From positions 1-13,441 of the forward strand of contig DJPK01000023.1 in the NCBI GenBank assembly GCA_002438545.1: a stretch of DNA of 13,441 bases, given 5' to 3'. The notes under the pieces were generated by a model. It saw only the letters and a list, made by a program, of their open reading frames with translations. It was not told the DNA's origin and did no database searches. The DNA comes from Caryophanales bacterium UBA6414. Its GTDB lineage: Bacteria > Bacillota_I > Bacilli_A > RF39 > UBA660. Below are positions 1 through 5,968 of this stretch, piece after piece (position 1 is the stretch's first letter; every line of letters begins with the position of its first letter). The position numbers were made by a program, and so were the translations under genes.

Positions 1-483
1 AATACCCAATTGATTTTTTGAAGCAATTAAACTAGCATCTTCAACTCTTCCATGAAAAGATAAATTATCTGTTATAATTACCCCATCTTGTGCTAAATTA
101 TTCGTAAACTTTTCAAAGAAATAAATATTATTCCCTTTAGAAGCATCAATAAATATTAAATCATACTTATCTGTAAGTTCTACTTCTTTAGCGTCTCCTA
201 AAATAATATTTATTCTCTTATCAAGATTAAACTTATGAATATTATTTACTGCCATATTATATCTATCTTCATCTTTTTCTATTGTTGTTATAGTAATATC
301 TTCACTTACTAAAGCCATCTTAATAGCGGAATATCCAATCGCACTACCTACTTCTAAAATATTCTTAATATTATTTTCTTTTATATAATTACATAAATAT
401 TCTATCCCATCTTTTAACATAATAGGTACATAAGCTTCTTTGGCATATTCTTCTATTAAAGATAATTCTTTATTTATATCCAT
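1..483 (-). CDS. trmR: SAM-dependent O-methyltransferase, TrmR (YrrM)-like, 3' end outside window
   Basis: The first 161 codons are present; the family is usually about 215 residues, so the C-terminus lies beyond base 1. It is a class I methyltransferase of the Methyltransf_3 family. Visible motifs are the SAM-binding loop EVGSAIGYSA (residues 44-53), the acidic end of strand 2 (IEKD, 68-71), the metal-binding aspartate in FIDASKG (111-117), and the second metal site TDN followed by HGRV (138-147). In B. subtilis the gene directly after mltG is trmR, which methylates 5-hydroxyuridine at the wobble position of tRNA to 5-methoxyuridine; that role is inferred here from family plus synteny. The ATG lies one base after the mltG stop, with only a weak GGTG upstream, so translation is probably coupled to mltG. 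A generic catechol- or caffeoyl-type O-methyltransferase role cannot be excluded by motifs alone. Confidence 0.85.
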   Translation of the reverse strand, partial: MDINKELSLIEEYAKEAYVPIMLKDGIEYLCNYIKENNIKNILEVGSAIGYSAIKMALVSEDITITTIEKDEDRYNMAVNNIHKFNLDKRINIILGDAKEVELTDKYDLIFIDASKGNNIYFFEKFTNNLAQDGVIITDNLSFHGRVEDASLIASKNQLGI

Positions 484-484
484 C

Positions 485-1555
485 TTAAGCACACCATTTT
501 CCTTCTTGTTTTAATTTATTAATAATATTATTATGTTCTGTACTATTCTTAGTTAAATAAGTTTTACCTGTACAATCTGCTACAAAGTAGAAATAATCAT
601 GTTGGGTAGGTTCTAAAACAGCCACAATAGATTCAATTCCCGGATTAGATATCGGTCCTACTGGAAGTCCACTTATCTTACTACATCTCGTATTATATTT
701 ATTATTACAATTATTTAATTCTTTATAAGATAAACTATAAGTCCAATCATCTATTTTATTAGCATAATATGTTGTTGCATCACTACCAAGTGTCCATCCA
801 TTATTTAATCTATTATAAAATACTCCGGCCACTCCCTTACGATCATCACTATTACTACCCTCTAACTCAACAATAGAAGCCAAAGTTAATAATTCATGAA
901 CACTATAAGAAGAACTATCTATTAAATCTTTATACTTACTTAACTGTTTATCAGTCTCATTTAATAACTTATATATTATATCCTCTAAACTAACATCTAC
1001 ACTAGCAAATGTATAAGTATTAGGGAATAAATATCCTTCTAACTTATAATATATATTATCATTAACTATATCATCAGTTAAAAACCAATAATCATTAATT
1101 AACTTATTAATAAACTCTTTATCATTAACTAGCTTAATAAAATCTTCTTTACTATTAGTAGTATTTTCTTCGATTAATTCAGCATACTTTCTAATATTTA
1201 AACCCTCTTTAAAAGTAATATTTATCTCATTAGGATTATAAGTTGACCCTTTAACTAAATTATTAACTATCTCTTTAACATCCATACCTTCATTTAATTT
1301 ATAATATCCTACCTTTAAATTAGTAATATTATTAAGTTTAATATATATTCTAAAAGATAATTCATTTCTAATTAAATGATGTTCTTTCAAAGTACTAGCG
1401 ATACTTCTAATTGAACCTGGTTTTATTTCCACAATTTTCTCACTAGTATCTTTTGATACTGCCTTAAGATTAACATTATACGTAATAACCGCAAGCAAGC
1501 ATAGTAAAACTATGCCACTTATTATAATTATAAATATCTTAGTTAACTTCTTCAT
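485..1555 (-). CDS. mltG: Endolytic murein transglycosylase MltG (YceG-like)
   Basis: MltG cleaves nascent glycan strands and helps terminate peptidoglycan chains at the membrane. The protein has 356 residues from the ATG at 1555: a short basic N-terminus, one membrane anchor (about residues 5-27), a LysM-like segment (about 40-105), then the YceG catalytic domain. The signature LLTLASIVELEG contains the predicted catalytic glutamate at 230, followed by AGVFYNRL and LGSDATTYYA. The C-terminal GLPVGPISNPG and YFYFVADCTG...EH motifs are also typical. A TTG at 1567 would add four residues, but I see no good ribosome site for it; the ATG has only a weak GGGT. Four cysteines lie in the extracellular part (283, 291, 328, 355), which is unusual for this kind of organism. 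The gene starts close after the DUF1292 gene and ends one base before trmR. Confidence 0.93.
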   Translation of the reverse strand: MKKLTKIFIIIISGIVLLCLLAVITYNVNLKAVSKDTSEKIVEIKPGSIRSIASTLKEHHLIRNELSFRIYIKLNNITNLKVGYYKLNEGMDVKEIVNNLVKGSTYNPNEINITFKEGLNIRKYAELIEENTTNSKEDFIKLVNDKEFINKLINDYWFLTDDIVNDNIYYKLEGYLFPNTYTFASVDVSLEDIIYKLLNETDKQLSKYKDLIDSSSYSVHELLTLASIVELEGSNSDDRKGVAGVFYNRLNNGWTLGSDATTYYANKIDDWTYSLSYKELNNCNNKYNTRCSKISGLPVGPISNPGIESIVAVLEPTQHDYFYFVADCTGKTYLTKNSTEHNNIINKLKQEGKWCA

Positions 1556-1570
1556 ACAACTACCCAATAA

Positions 1571-1846
1571 TTACTTATTCTTTTCTTCTTGAATAGAATC
1601 AATAATAGCTTCTACTATATTCCATTCTTTATCTGTTTCTATTGGTAATAATTCTCCATTTTCACTATTAGGATCATATATTGAAGCAAATACTCTAACA
1701 TTACCTTTATCATCTTTAGTATTATCTGTATATACTATATAATTCTTATTAGTCTCCTCTGACTCAAATGTAAATAATACCTCACACTCTACTTTTTTAC
1801 CTTCTTTATTTAATACTGTAAACTTATTATTATTTTCCATACTCAT
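1571..1846 (-). CDS. DUF1292 family protein (YrzB-like)
   Basis: A small acidic protein of 91 residues. The pattern of a short N-terminal tag, a KEGKKVECEVLFTFESEETNKNYIVYTD-like beta-rich core and an EWNIVEAIIDSIQE helix at the end matches the DUF1292 family, whose B. subtilis member YrzB sits in the same place between ruvX and mltG. The biochemical role of the family is unknown to me. The reading frame overlaps the end of ruvX by 17 bases. An AGGAGG motif lies at 1851-1856 on this strand; the ATG at 1846 is 4 bases from it and an in-frame ATG at 1840 (two codons in) is 10 bases away, so either could be used. No membrane segment or signal peptide is visible. Confidence 0.85.
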   Translation of the reverse strand: MSMENNNKFTVLNKEGKKVECEVLFTFESEETNKNYIVYTDNTKDDKGNVRVFASIYDPNSENGELLPIETDKEWNIVEAIIDSIQEEKNK

Positions 1847-2261
1847 TATTCCTCCTATCTAAATAACCTTGTAATATAATAACAGCAGCCATCCCATCTA
1901 CTTTTTTCTTTCTTTTCTTTCTTGATATATCTGCATCTATTAATACATTATTAGATATAACAGACGTTAATCTTTCATCATATAATATTACTTCTATATT
2001 TAATTCTTGTTCTAACTTATCTTTATATTCTAAAGTAATAAGTGCTCTAGGTCCTAAGGTGTTATTCATATTTTTTGGAAGACCTAGTACTAAAGTAGTA
2101 ATATTATTTTCTTTTATTATTTTCTTTAATTCATCTAATGTATCTAAGTTATTATCTTCACTAAATCTTAATGTTGTATATACACTAGCAATAGTATTAG
2201 TAGTATCACTAATCGATATTCCCAATGTCTTACTACCTAAATCTAATCCTAAATAACGCAT
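1830..2261 (-). CDS. ruvX: RuvX/YqgF family RNase H-fold nuclease
   Basis: 143 residues, the usual length of the family, which has been linked to Holliday junction resolution and to 16S rRNA 5'-end maturation. Motifs in order: GLDLGSKTLGISISD (residues 5-19, first catalytic Asp at 7), LVLGLPKNMNNTLGPRA (57-73), YDERLTS (94-100, catalytic Glu 96), and SRKKRKKKVDGMAAVIILQGYLD (from 113, last catalytic Asp at 122). All three acidic residues of the RNase H-like site are present, so it should be active. The start ATG follows the ireB stop TAG with no gap and I see no Shine-Dalgarno sequence, so translation is probably coupled to ireB. The 3' end overlaps the next gene and contains that gene's AGGAGG. 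Confidence 0.93.
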   Translation of the reverse strand: MRYLGLDLGSKTLGISISDTTNTIASVYTTLRFSEDNNLDTLDELKKIIKENNITTLVLGLPKNMNNTLGPRALITLEYKDKLEQELNIEVILYDERLTSVISNNVLIDADISRKKRKKKVDGMAAVIILQGYLDRRNNEYGK

Positions 2262-2471
2262 CTATTTATTTAAATAATACTTAACTAACTCTTCTAATAA
2301 AGTAGTTCTATCAATCTTAGATAATTTATTTCTATCATTATCATAATTAGGAATATAACCAATATCCCCACTCATTAAATAACCTACTATCTGAGTTATA
2401 GCATTATATCCTTTCTTCTCTAAACTATTAGAAACATCTTTCAATATCGAACATATATCATTATCTTTCAT
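2262..2471 (-). CDS. ireB: IreB family regulatory protein, short form lacking the N-terminal phosphosite segment
   Basis: 69 residues matching the IreB/YrzL (formerly DUF965) family: the core LEKKGYNAITQIVGYLMSGDIGYIPNYDNDRNKLSKIDR (residues 17 on) and the end LLEELVKYYLNK correspond to the conserved fold of this small protein. In Enterococcus IreB is phosphorylated on N-terminal threonines by the PASTA kinase IreK and affects cephalosporin resistance. From memory of homologues (about 85-90 residues), roughly the first 18 residues, including those threonines, are missing here. The start is firm: an in-frame TAG lies immediately before the ATG, and AAGGTG at 2482-2477 is five bases upstream. 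First gene of the operon that continues into ruvX; in B. subtilis the preceding gene is alaS, which is not seen here. Confidence 0.9.
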   Translation of the reverse strand: MKDNDICSILKDVSNSLEKKGYNAITQIVGYLMSGDIGYIPNYDNDRNKLSKIDRTTLLEELVKYYLNK

Positions 2472-2491
2472 CTAAACACCTTCTATACATA

Positions 2492-2520
2492 ATTTTAACA
2501 TAAATAATTATTAGAAACAA
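2492..2520 (-). promoter_or_regulatory. Promoter of the ireB-ruvX-DUF1292-mltG-trmR operon
   Basis: On the minus strand a weak -35 TTGTTT (2520-2515) is followed after 17 bases by TAAAAT (2497-2492), preceded by TG to form an extended -10 (TGTTAAAAT). It lies between the hairpin ending the upstream paralogue and the ireB ribosome site, the only place an operon promoter could sit. Predicted by eye only. Confidence 0.6.
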
Positions 2521-2542
2521 GAACTTATCATTAAATAATTTA

Positions 2543-2573
2543 AAAGTAGAAGTTAATCGTTAACTTCTACTTT
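2543..2573 (-). terminator. Hairpin terminator overlapping the 3' end of paralogue E
   Basis: A perfect 14-base inverted repeat (AAAGTAGAAGTTAA, loop CGA, TTAACTTCTACTTT) followed on the minus strand by TTTTAAATTATT. The 5' arm encodes the C-terminal residues KVEVN and the stop codon TAA (2555-2553) lies in the start of the 3' arm. GC content is low, but the perfect stem next to a U run supports intrinsic termination. Confidence 0.7.
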
Positions 2574-3392
2574 CTTTGTTTCATCTGATAACTTTCTACT
2601 TCTCTTTTTAGATACTTCTTTTTCTTGACTTCTTTCTACGCAATTTATAACTGCTTGTGTCATTAAATCAGCAGGATACCATCCAGCATTAGAATCACTC
2701 GCTAATTTACTTAAAGGAATACGTAAAATTAGATCATCAATGTTATCCTTGATGTTTAAGCTTGTGCAAATGTTTTTATCTACCATATCATGCTCTACAT
2801 CTACTGCACAATGTTCTAAAAGTGTTTTACCATCTGCTTGAACATCACTCAACATTGAATTAAGATGTATTAAATAGCAAAATAGCAATGAACCAGACGA
2901 CGTTTCCTTTCCTGAAATCAATATTCCATGATTAAATCTAAAATTACCATACATAGTATTCAATGATTTTGAGACCTCTTCACTACGATTTCCCGGTAAA
3001 GATAAAAGTTGAATAGCATTTGCATTAATCATAACATTTGGCATATCAATACCAGTTAGATTAACTAATTCATCAATCAAATCCCCTAATCTTACTGAAA
3101 CAGGAGTCCGTTCTAAAGAATAACTTCTATTGCATACTTTAGTTGCTTCTTTACTCATTAGTTTAATTTTTTCTTCAAATTTTCTTACTTTATCTTCTAT
3201 TCTTGAATTTCGATTCGCTAAATTATGTCTTATTGCTGTATTTCTTCTTTTTGGAGCAGTATATTGTGGAAACTCCAACTCTAATTCTTCTATAAAATTA
3301 ATTTTTTCCATAATCATAACTTCTCGAATAGTAATTAATTTCTCTCTACACTTCTGTAATTCTTCTATACACTCCATTAAATTCTCATTCAT
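2553..3392 (-). CDS. Tandem paralogue E: unrecognised coiled-coil protein with RSRKLSDET tail
   Basis: 279 residues; family not recognised. No signal peptide or membrane segment, so probably cytoplasmic. It opens with CIEELQKCREK and a charged helix, but here the coiled coil is interrupted by a basic, proline-containing stretch (FPQYTAPKRRNTAIRHN, about 41-57) absent from the other copies. Then come SVRLGDLIDELVNLTGIDM (99-117), a variable core, FCYLIHLN, ADGKTLLEHC (186-195), LILRIPLSKL (221-230), WYPADLMTQAVINCVERS (238-255), an 11-residue linker and KKRSRKLSDET (262-272). The start is placed by GGGAG ten bases upstream, the same long spacing as in its siblings. It has its own promoter (3429-3456) and terminator, so it is a single-gene unit. 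Closest to paralogue D by eye, especially at the 3' end. Confidence 0.85.
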   Translation of the reverse strand: MNENLMECIEELQKCREKLITIREVMIMEKINFIEELELEFPQYTAPKRRNTAIRHNLANRNSRIEDKVRKFEEKIKLMSKEATKVCNRSYSLERTPVSVRLGDLIDELVNLTGIDMPNVMINANAIQLLSLPGNRSEEVSKSLNTMYGNFRFNHGILISGKETSSGSLLFCYLIHLNSMLSDVQADGKTLLEHCAVDVEHDMVDKNICTSLNIKDNIDDLILRIPLSKLASDSNAGWYPADLMTQAVINCVERSQEKEVSKKRSRKLSDETKKVEVND

Positions 3393-3428
3393 TATAATTA
3401 TTCTCCCTTTCTTTAAATAATTGCACTT

Positions 3429-3456
3429 ATTATAGCATAAACAAGTATAAAGTCAA
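3429..3456 (-). promoter_or_regulatory. Promoter of paralogue E
   Basis: TTGACT (3456-3451), 16-base spacer, TATAAT (3434-3429) with an upstream TGC giving an extended -10. A near-consensus sigma-A promoter between the hairpin of paralogue D and the start of paralogue E. The sequence from the hairpin through the -35 is nearly the same as that before paralogue D, so it was duplicated together with the gene. Confidence 0.8.
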
Positions 3457-3463
3457 GCAAACT

Positions 3464-3506
3464 ACACAGAAAGTAGAAGTTAATCGTTAACTCCTACTTT
3501 CTGTGT
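3464..3506 (-). terminator. Long hairpin at the 3' end of paralogue D
   Basis: Arms of 20 bases (3464-3483 and 3487-3506) around loop TCG, with one position that forms G-U in RNA. The 5' arm on the minus strand encodes the end of paralogue D and the stop codon (3482-3480) lies at the start of the 3' arm. The downstream U run is poor (TAGTTTGCTT), so it may stabilise the mRNA end or terminate weakly. Confidence 0.55.
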
Positions 3507-4289
3507 CTCATCTGATAACTTTCTACTTCTCTTTTTTGATGCTTCTTTTTCTTGACTTTTTTCTACGCAATTAATAACTGCTTGTGTAATAACATCTGCC
3601 GGATACCAAAAAGAATCGGAATCGATTGTTAAATATGATAAAGGTATGTTAATAAGCAAATCATCGTAATCTTCATTAACCTTTAAACAAGTATATACTG
3701 TCCACGGCATTATAGTACAATGTTCTAAAAGTGTTTTGCCATCTTTTTGTTTACTATTTAAGTCAGCTTTAAATAGCATTTTATAACAAAATGAGTGTTC
3801 TTCTTTGTTAGAAGACAACATTAAACGCCAAAAAATATCATTATCTTCTTTAATTGTTCTCTGACTAATTGATTTTACTATTTCTTCAATAGTGCGTTCT
3901 TCACTAAATATAGTATTACAATATATATTCACCATAATATCCGAAAGGTTAATTTCTAATAAATTAGCTAACTCTTCAATTAAATCTCCTAATCTTATTG
4001 AAACAACATTATGTCCCAAATAATTAACTCTATCATGTAATCTAGTGCATTCTTCATCCATTGGCTTAAGTTTTTCTGCAAGTTCTCTTTTTTTATTTTC
4101 TTTTCTTGCTTTCAAAGTTGTTTCTAAAGCTATTCTTTCTCTAGCAATCGTTTCTTCTAAAGCCTTTCTTTCGCTTGCAACATATTCCCAAAAATCTTCT
4201 TTTTCATTTTTAATTCTCGATTGAATAGCTGTTATTTCTGCTCTACACTTCTGTAATTCTTCTATGCGTTCTCTTAAATCATATTCCAT
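3480..4289 (-). CDS. Tandem paralogue D: unrecognised coiled-coil protein with longest coil
   Basis: 269 residues of the same unrecognised family. It begins RERIEELQKCRAEI and has the longest coiled coil of the five (about residues 5-90), lengthened by an 11-residue repeat: ERKALEETIAR (40-50) followed by ERIALETTLKA (51-61). Then SIRLGDLIEELANL (97-110), a variable core, FCYKMLFKADLN, KDGKTLLEHC (182-191), LLINIPLSYL (211-220), WYPADVITQAVINCVEKS (228-245), an 11-residue linker and KKRSRKLSDET (252-262). The residue before DG is lysine where most siblings have alanine. GGAGG lies nine bases before the ATG; an ATG at 4294 is out of frame. It has its own promoter (4320-4347). No membrane segment seen; probably cytoplasmic and possibly oligomeric through the coil. 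Confidence 0.85.
   Translation of the reverse strand: MEYDLRERIEELQKCRAEITAIQSRIKNEKEDFWEYVASERKALEETIARERIALETTLKARKENKKRELAEKLKPMDEECTRLHDRVNYLGHNVVSIRLGDLIEELANLLEINLSDIMVNIYCNTIFSEERTIEEIVKSISQRTIKEDNDIFWRLMLSSNKEEHSFCYKMLFKADLNSKQKDGKTLLEHCTIMPWTVYTCLKVNEDYDDLLINIPLSYLTIDSDSFWYPADVITQAVINCVEKSQEKEASKKRSRKLSDETQKVGVND
4107..4172 (-). repeat. Degenerate 33-base tandem repeat in the coiled-coil region of paralogue D
   Basis: Units 4140-4172 and 4107-4139 share GAAAGAA and GCTTTAGAA at the same offsets and encode two 11-residue (hendecad) repeats. Eleven residues is three helical turns, so the insertion lengthens the coil without breaking its register. Confidence 0.6.
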
Positions 4290-4319
4290 AACATTACGCC
4301 TCCTTCAATAATCATATTT

Positions 4320-4347
4320 ATTGTATCATAAGCAAGTGCAAAGTCAA
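4320..4347 (-). promoter_or_regulatory. Promoter of paralogue D
   Basis: TTGACT (4347-4342), 16-base spacer, TACAAT (4325-4320) with TGA upstream (extended -10). The layout and spacer (ACTTG...TTATG) match the promoter before paralogue E. Confidence 0.75.
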
Positions 4348-4361
4348 GTAAACTACACAAA

Positions 4362-4390
4362 AAATAGAAGTTAATCGTTAACTTCTACTT
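4362..4390 (-). terminator. Hairpin terminator at the 3' end of paralogue C
   Basis: Arms of 13 bases around loop TCG (one G-U), followed on the minus strand by a run of T (TTTTTTGTG). Here the stop TAG (4387-4385) falls inside the 5' arm: relative to D and E the frame is shifted just before the hairpin, so the protein ends earlier while the hairpin is kept. Confidence 0.72.
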
Positions 4391-5137
4391 ATTTGTTTCA
4401 TCTGATAACTTTCTACTTCTCTTTTTAACATTATCTTTAGGTATTTCTTCTTCTTGACTTCTTTCTACACAATTAATAACTGCTTGTTTCATCAAATCAG
4501 TTGGATACCATTTCTCATCACAAATACCTTTATGATCTTTTTTAAATAAACTATTTAAAGGAATATTTAAGATAATATCATCTCTATTTCTTCCAACACA
4601 TAATATTGTATAATATTTATCTAAATAAGAATCATATCTTATTTCATTCATACAGTGTGCTAAAAATGTCTTACCATCAGCCTGTATAGCATTTAAATTT
4701 AATTTAAAAGTCATCTTATAGCAAAATAATGGATTACTAGTACTTTTATCAGTTAATACTACAGCCCAACGCCCCTGTATATTCTTATAACTAAATAACT
4801 CTAATATTTTATTTAGACTATTCTTACCCCAAAATTCAACATTAGATTTAATTTCAATTCCAATATTTGAAACATCAACACCACTTAAGGTAGCTAATTC
4901 TTTAACTAAATCTCCAAGTGTTATAGGCACTACGTTTTGCCCTATAGTATCAAAATCCATAGATAATTTAGTTACTTCTTCTTTTAAAGGATTTAATGAT
5001 TCCTCAAACTTCTTTCTTTCAAGAGCAACTCTTTCTTCAAAAGCAGTTCTTTCTTCATCTATTTTTCTATCAATTACATCTATTTCTGCTTTTCTTTCTT
5101 GTAATAATTTAATGCATTGAATTATGTCATCATTCAT
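4385..5137 (-). CDS. Tandem paralogue C: unrecognised coiled-coil protein, short coil form
   Basis: 250 residues. The coil (about 5-65) has the compact pattern EERTAFEERVALERKKFEESLNPLKEE also found in paralogue B. It is followed by PITLGDLVKELATLSGVDVSNI (71-92), a variable core, FCYKMTFKLNLN, ADGKTFLAHC (153-162; Ala replaces the Glu before His), IILNIPLNSL (188-197), WYPTDLMKQAVINCVERS (210-227), a 15-residue linker and KKRSRKLSDET (238-248). It ends two residues after this motif because the frame shifts into a TAG; D and E run on for a few residues. GGAG lies 11 bases before the ATG. Own promoter (5171-5199) and terminator. Function unknown; no membrane segment or signal peptide. Confidence 0.85.
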   Translation of the reverse strand: MNDDIIQCIKLLQERKAEIDVIDRKIDEERTAFEERVALERKKFEESLNPLKEEVTKLSMDFDTIGQNVVPITLGDLVKELATLSGVDVSNIGIEIKSNVEFWGKNSLNKILELFSYKNIQGRWAVVLTDKSTSNPLFCYKMTFKLNLNAIQADGKTFLAHCMNEIRYDSYLDKYYTILCVGRNRDDIILNIPLNSLFKKDHKGICDEKWYPTDLMKQAVINCVERSQEEEIPKDNVKKRSRKLSDETNK

Positions 5138-5170
5138 TGTAATAATTTCTCCTTTTTAACAACAGAAAAT

Positions 5171-5199
5171 ATAATACTACAAGTATATCTTTTTGTCAA
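5171..5199 (-). promoter_or_regulatory. Promoter of paralogue C
   Basis: Consensus -35 TTGACA (5199-5194), 17-base spacer, TATTAT (5176-5171), between the hairpin of paralogue B and the ribosome site of C. The spacer shares ATACTTGT with the promoter of paralogue E. Confidence 0.78.
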
Positions 5200-5202
5200 T
5201 TC

Positions 5203-5233
5203 ACAAAGAACCATAAAGTTCCTACTTCTTTGT
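5203..5233 (-). terminator. Possible hairpin at the 3' end of paralogue B
   Basis: ACAAAGAA / TTCTTTGT arms of eight bases around a 15-base interval that can also form an alternative six-pair stem (AGGAAC with GTTCTT). The stop codon is within it. It differs from the hairpins of C, D and E, and the U run is weak. Confidence 0.4.
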
Positions 5234-5968
5234 ATCTCTTTCTAAACTTCTACTTCTTTTTTTACAATTATCTTTAGTTCTTTCTGTACAATTAATAACT
5301 GCTTGTCTTATTAATTCTGTCGGATACCAATTAGTACTAGATTCTTTAACTAAATTACATAATGGTATTTTTACTATTAATTCTTCTATATCTTTATCAA
5401 TATTTAAATCCGTATAATCTTCAAAAAAGTAATTACCATTTCTTTTCTTTATCGAACCACATCTTGTTTTAGCTGAACAATGTTCTAAAAGTGTTCTTCC
5501 ATCTGCCTGTACTTCAGTTAAATCTATATTAAAACTAATTGAGTAGTTTAATGGTTGCTCAGTTTTATATGTTGATAATACTACTTCACCATTACCAATA
5601 TAACAATCAAATCTATGTTTTTTACCTTGACTAATTATATCTTCAATACTATATTTTCCTCCAAAAACAATAGCAGGTTTAACTTTAACTACCATATCTG
5701 AAACATTTATTCCAGCTAGATTAATTAATTCGCTAACTAAATCTCCCAATCTTACTGCCACTGTATCTTTACCTAATCTATCTACTTCTTCACCTAGTTT
5801 TTGAGAACTAATCTTTAGCGGACTTAATTTTTCTTCAAGTCTCTTTCTTTCAAGAAAAACTTCTTCTTCAAAAAAAGTCCTTTCATCACTTATTCTACTA
5901 TCTACTATTTTCTTTTCATCTTTTCTATGTTGCAATTCTTCTAGACGTTCTTTTAAATTATTGCTCAT
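5222..5968 (-). CDS. Tandem paralogue B: unrecognised coiled-coil protein, second gene of an A-B pair
   Basis: 248 residues. N-terminal KERLEELQHRKDE and coil with DERTFFEEEVFLERKRLEEKLSPLK; then AVRLGDLVSELINLAGINVSDM (71-92), a variable core, ADGRTLLEHC (155-164), ELIVKIPLCNL (196-206), WYPTELIRQAVINCTERT (214-231), a short linker and KKRSRSLERDT (236-246). The tail has ER where the others have SD, and SRS rather than SRK. Its ATG lies inside the last codons of paralogue A, overlapping by 11 bases, with GGGAG nine bases upstream, so it is co-transcribed with A; no separate promoter is evident. Probably cytoplasmic; function unknown. Confidence 0.85.
   Translation of the reverse strand: MSNNLKERLEELQHRKDEKKIVDSRISDERTFFEEEVFLERKRLEEKLSPLKISSQKLGEEVDRLGKDTVAVRLGDLVSELINLAGINVSDMVVKVKPAIVFGGKYSIEDIISQGKKHRFDCYIGNGEVVLSTYKTEQPLNYSISFNIDLTEVQADGRTLLEHCSAKTRCGSIKKRNGNYFFEDYTDLNIDKDIEELIVKIPLCNLVKESSTNWYPTELIRQAVINCTERTKDNCKKRSRSLERDTKK

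Noticed and set aside
2059..2256. Open frame on the plus strand within ruvX
   Set aside because: Antisense to a well-supported gene, no ribosome site, low-complexity hydrophobic translation typical of antisense frames in AT-rich DNA.
3130..3420. Open frame on the plus strand opposite the start of paralogue E, translating to a hydrophobic peptide
   Set aside because: It is the complement of the charged coiled-coil region, which gives Ser/Leu/Ile-rich peptides; it also runs over the promoter side of paralogue E.
2543..4390. Recurring hairpin-containing repeats as a possible CRISPR array or small RNA family
   Set aside because: The units lie about 900 bases apart at the ends of paralogous genes and overlap their coding sequence; there are no short regular spacers.
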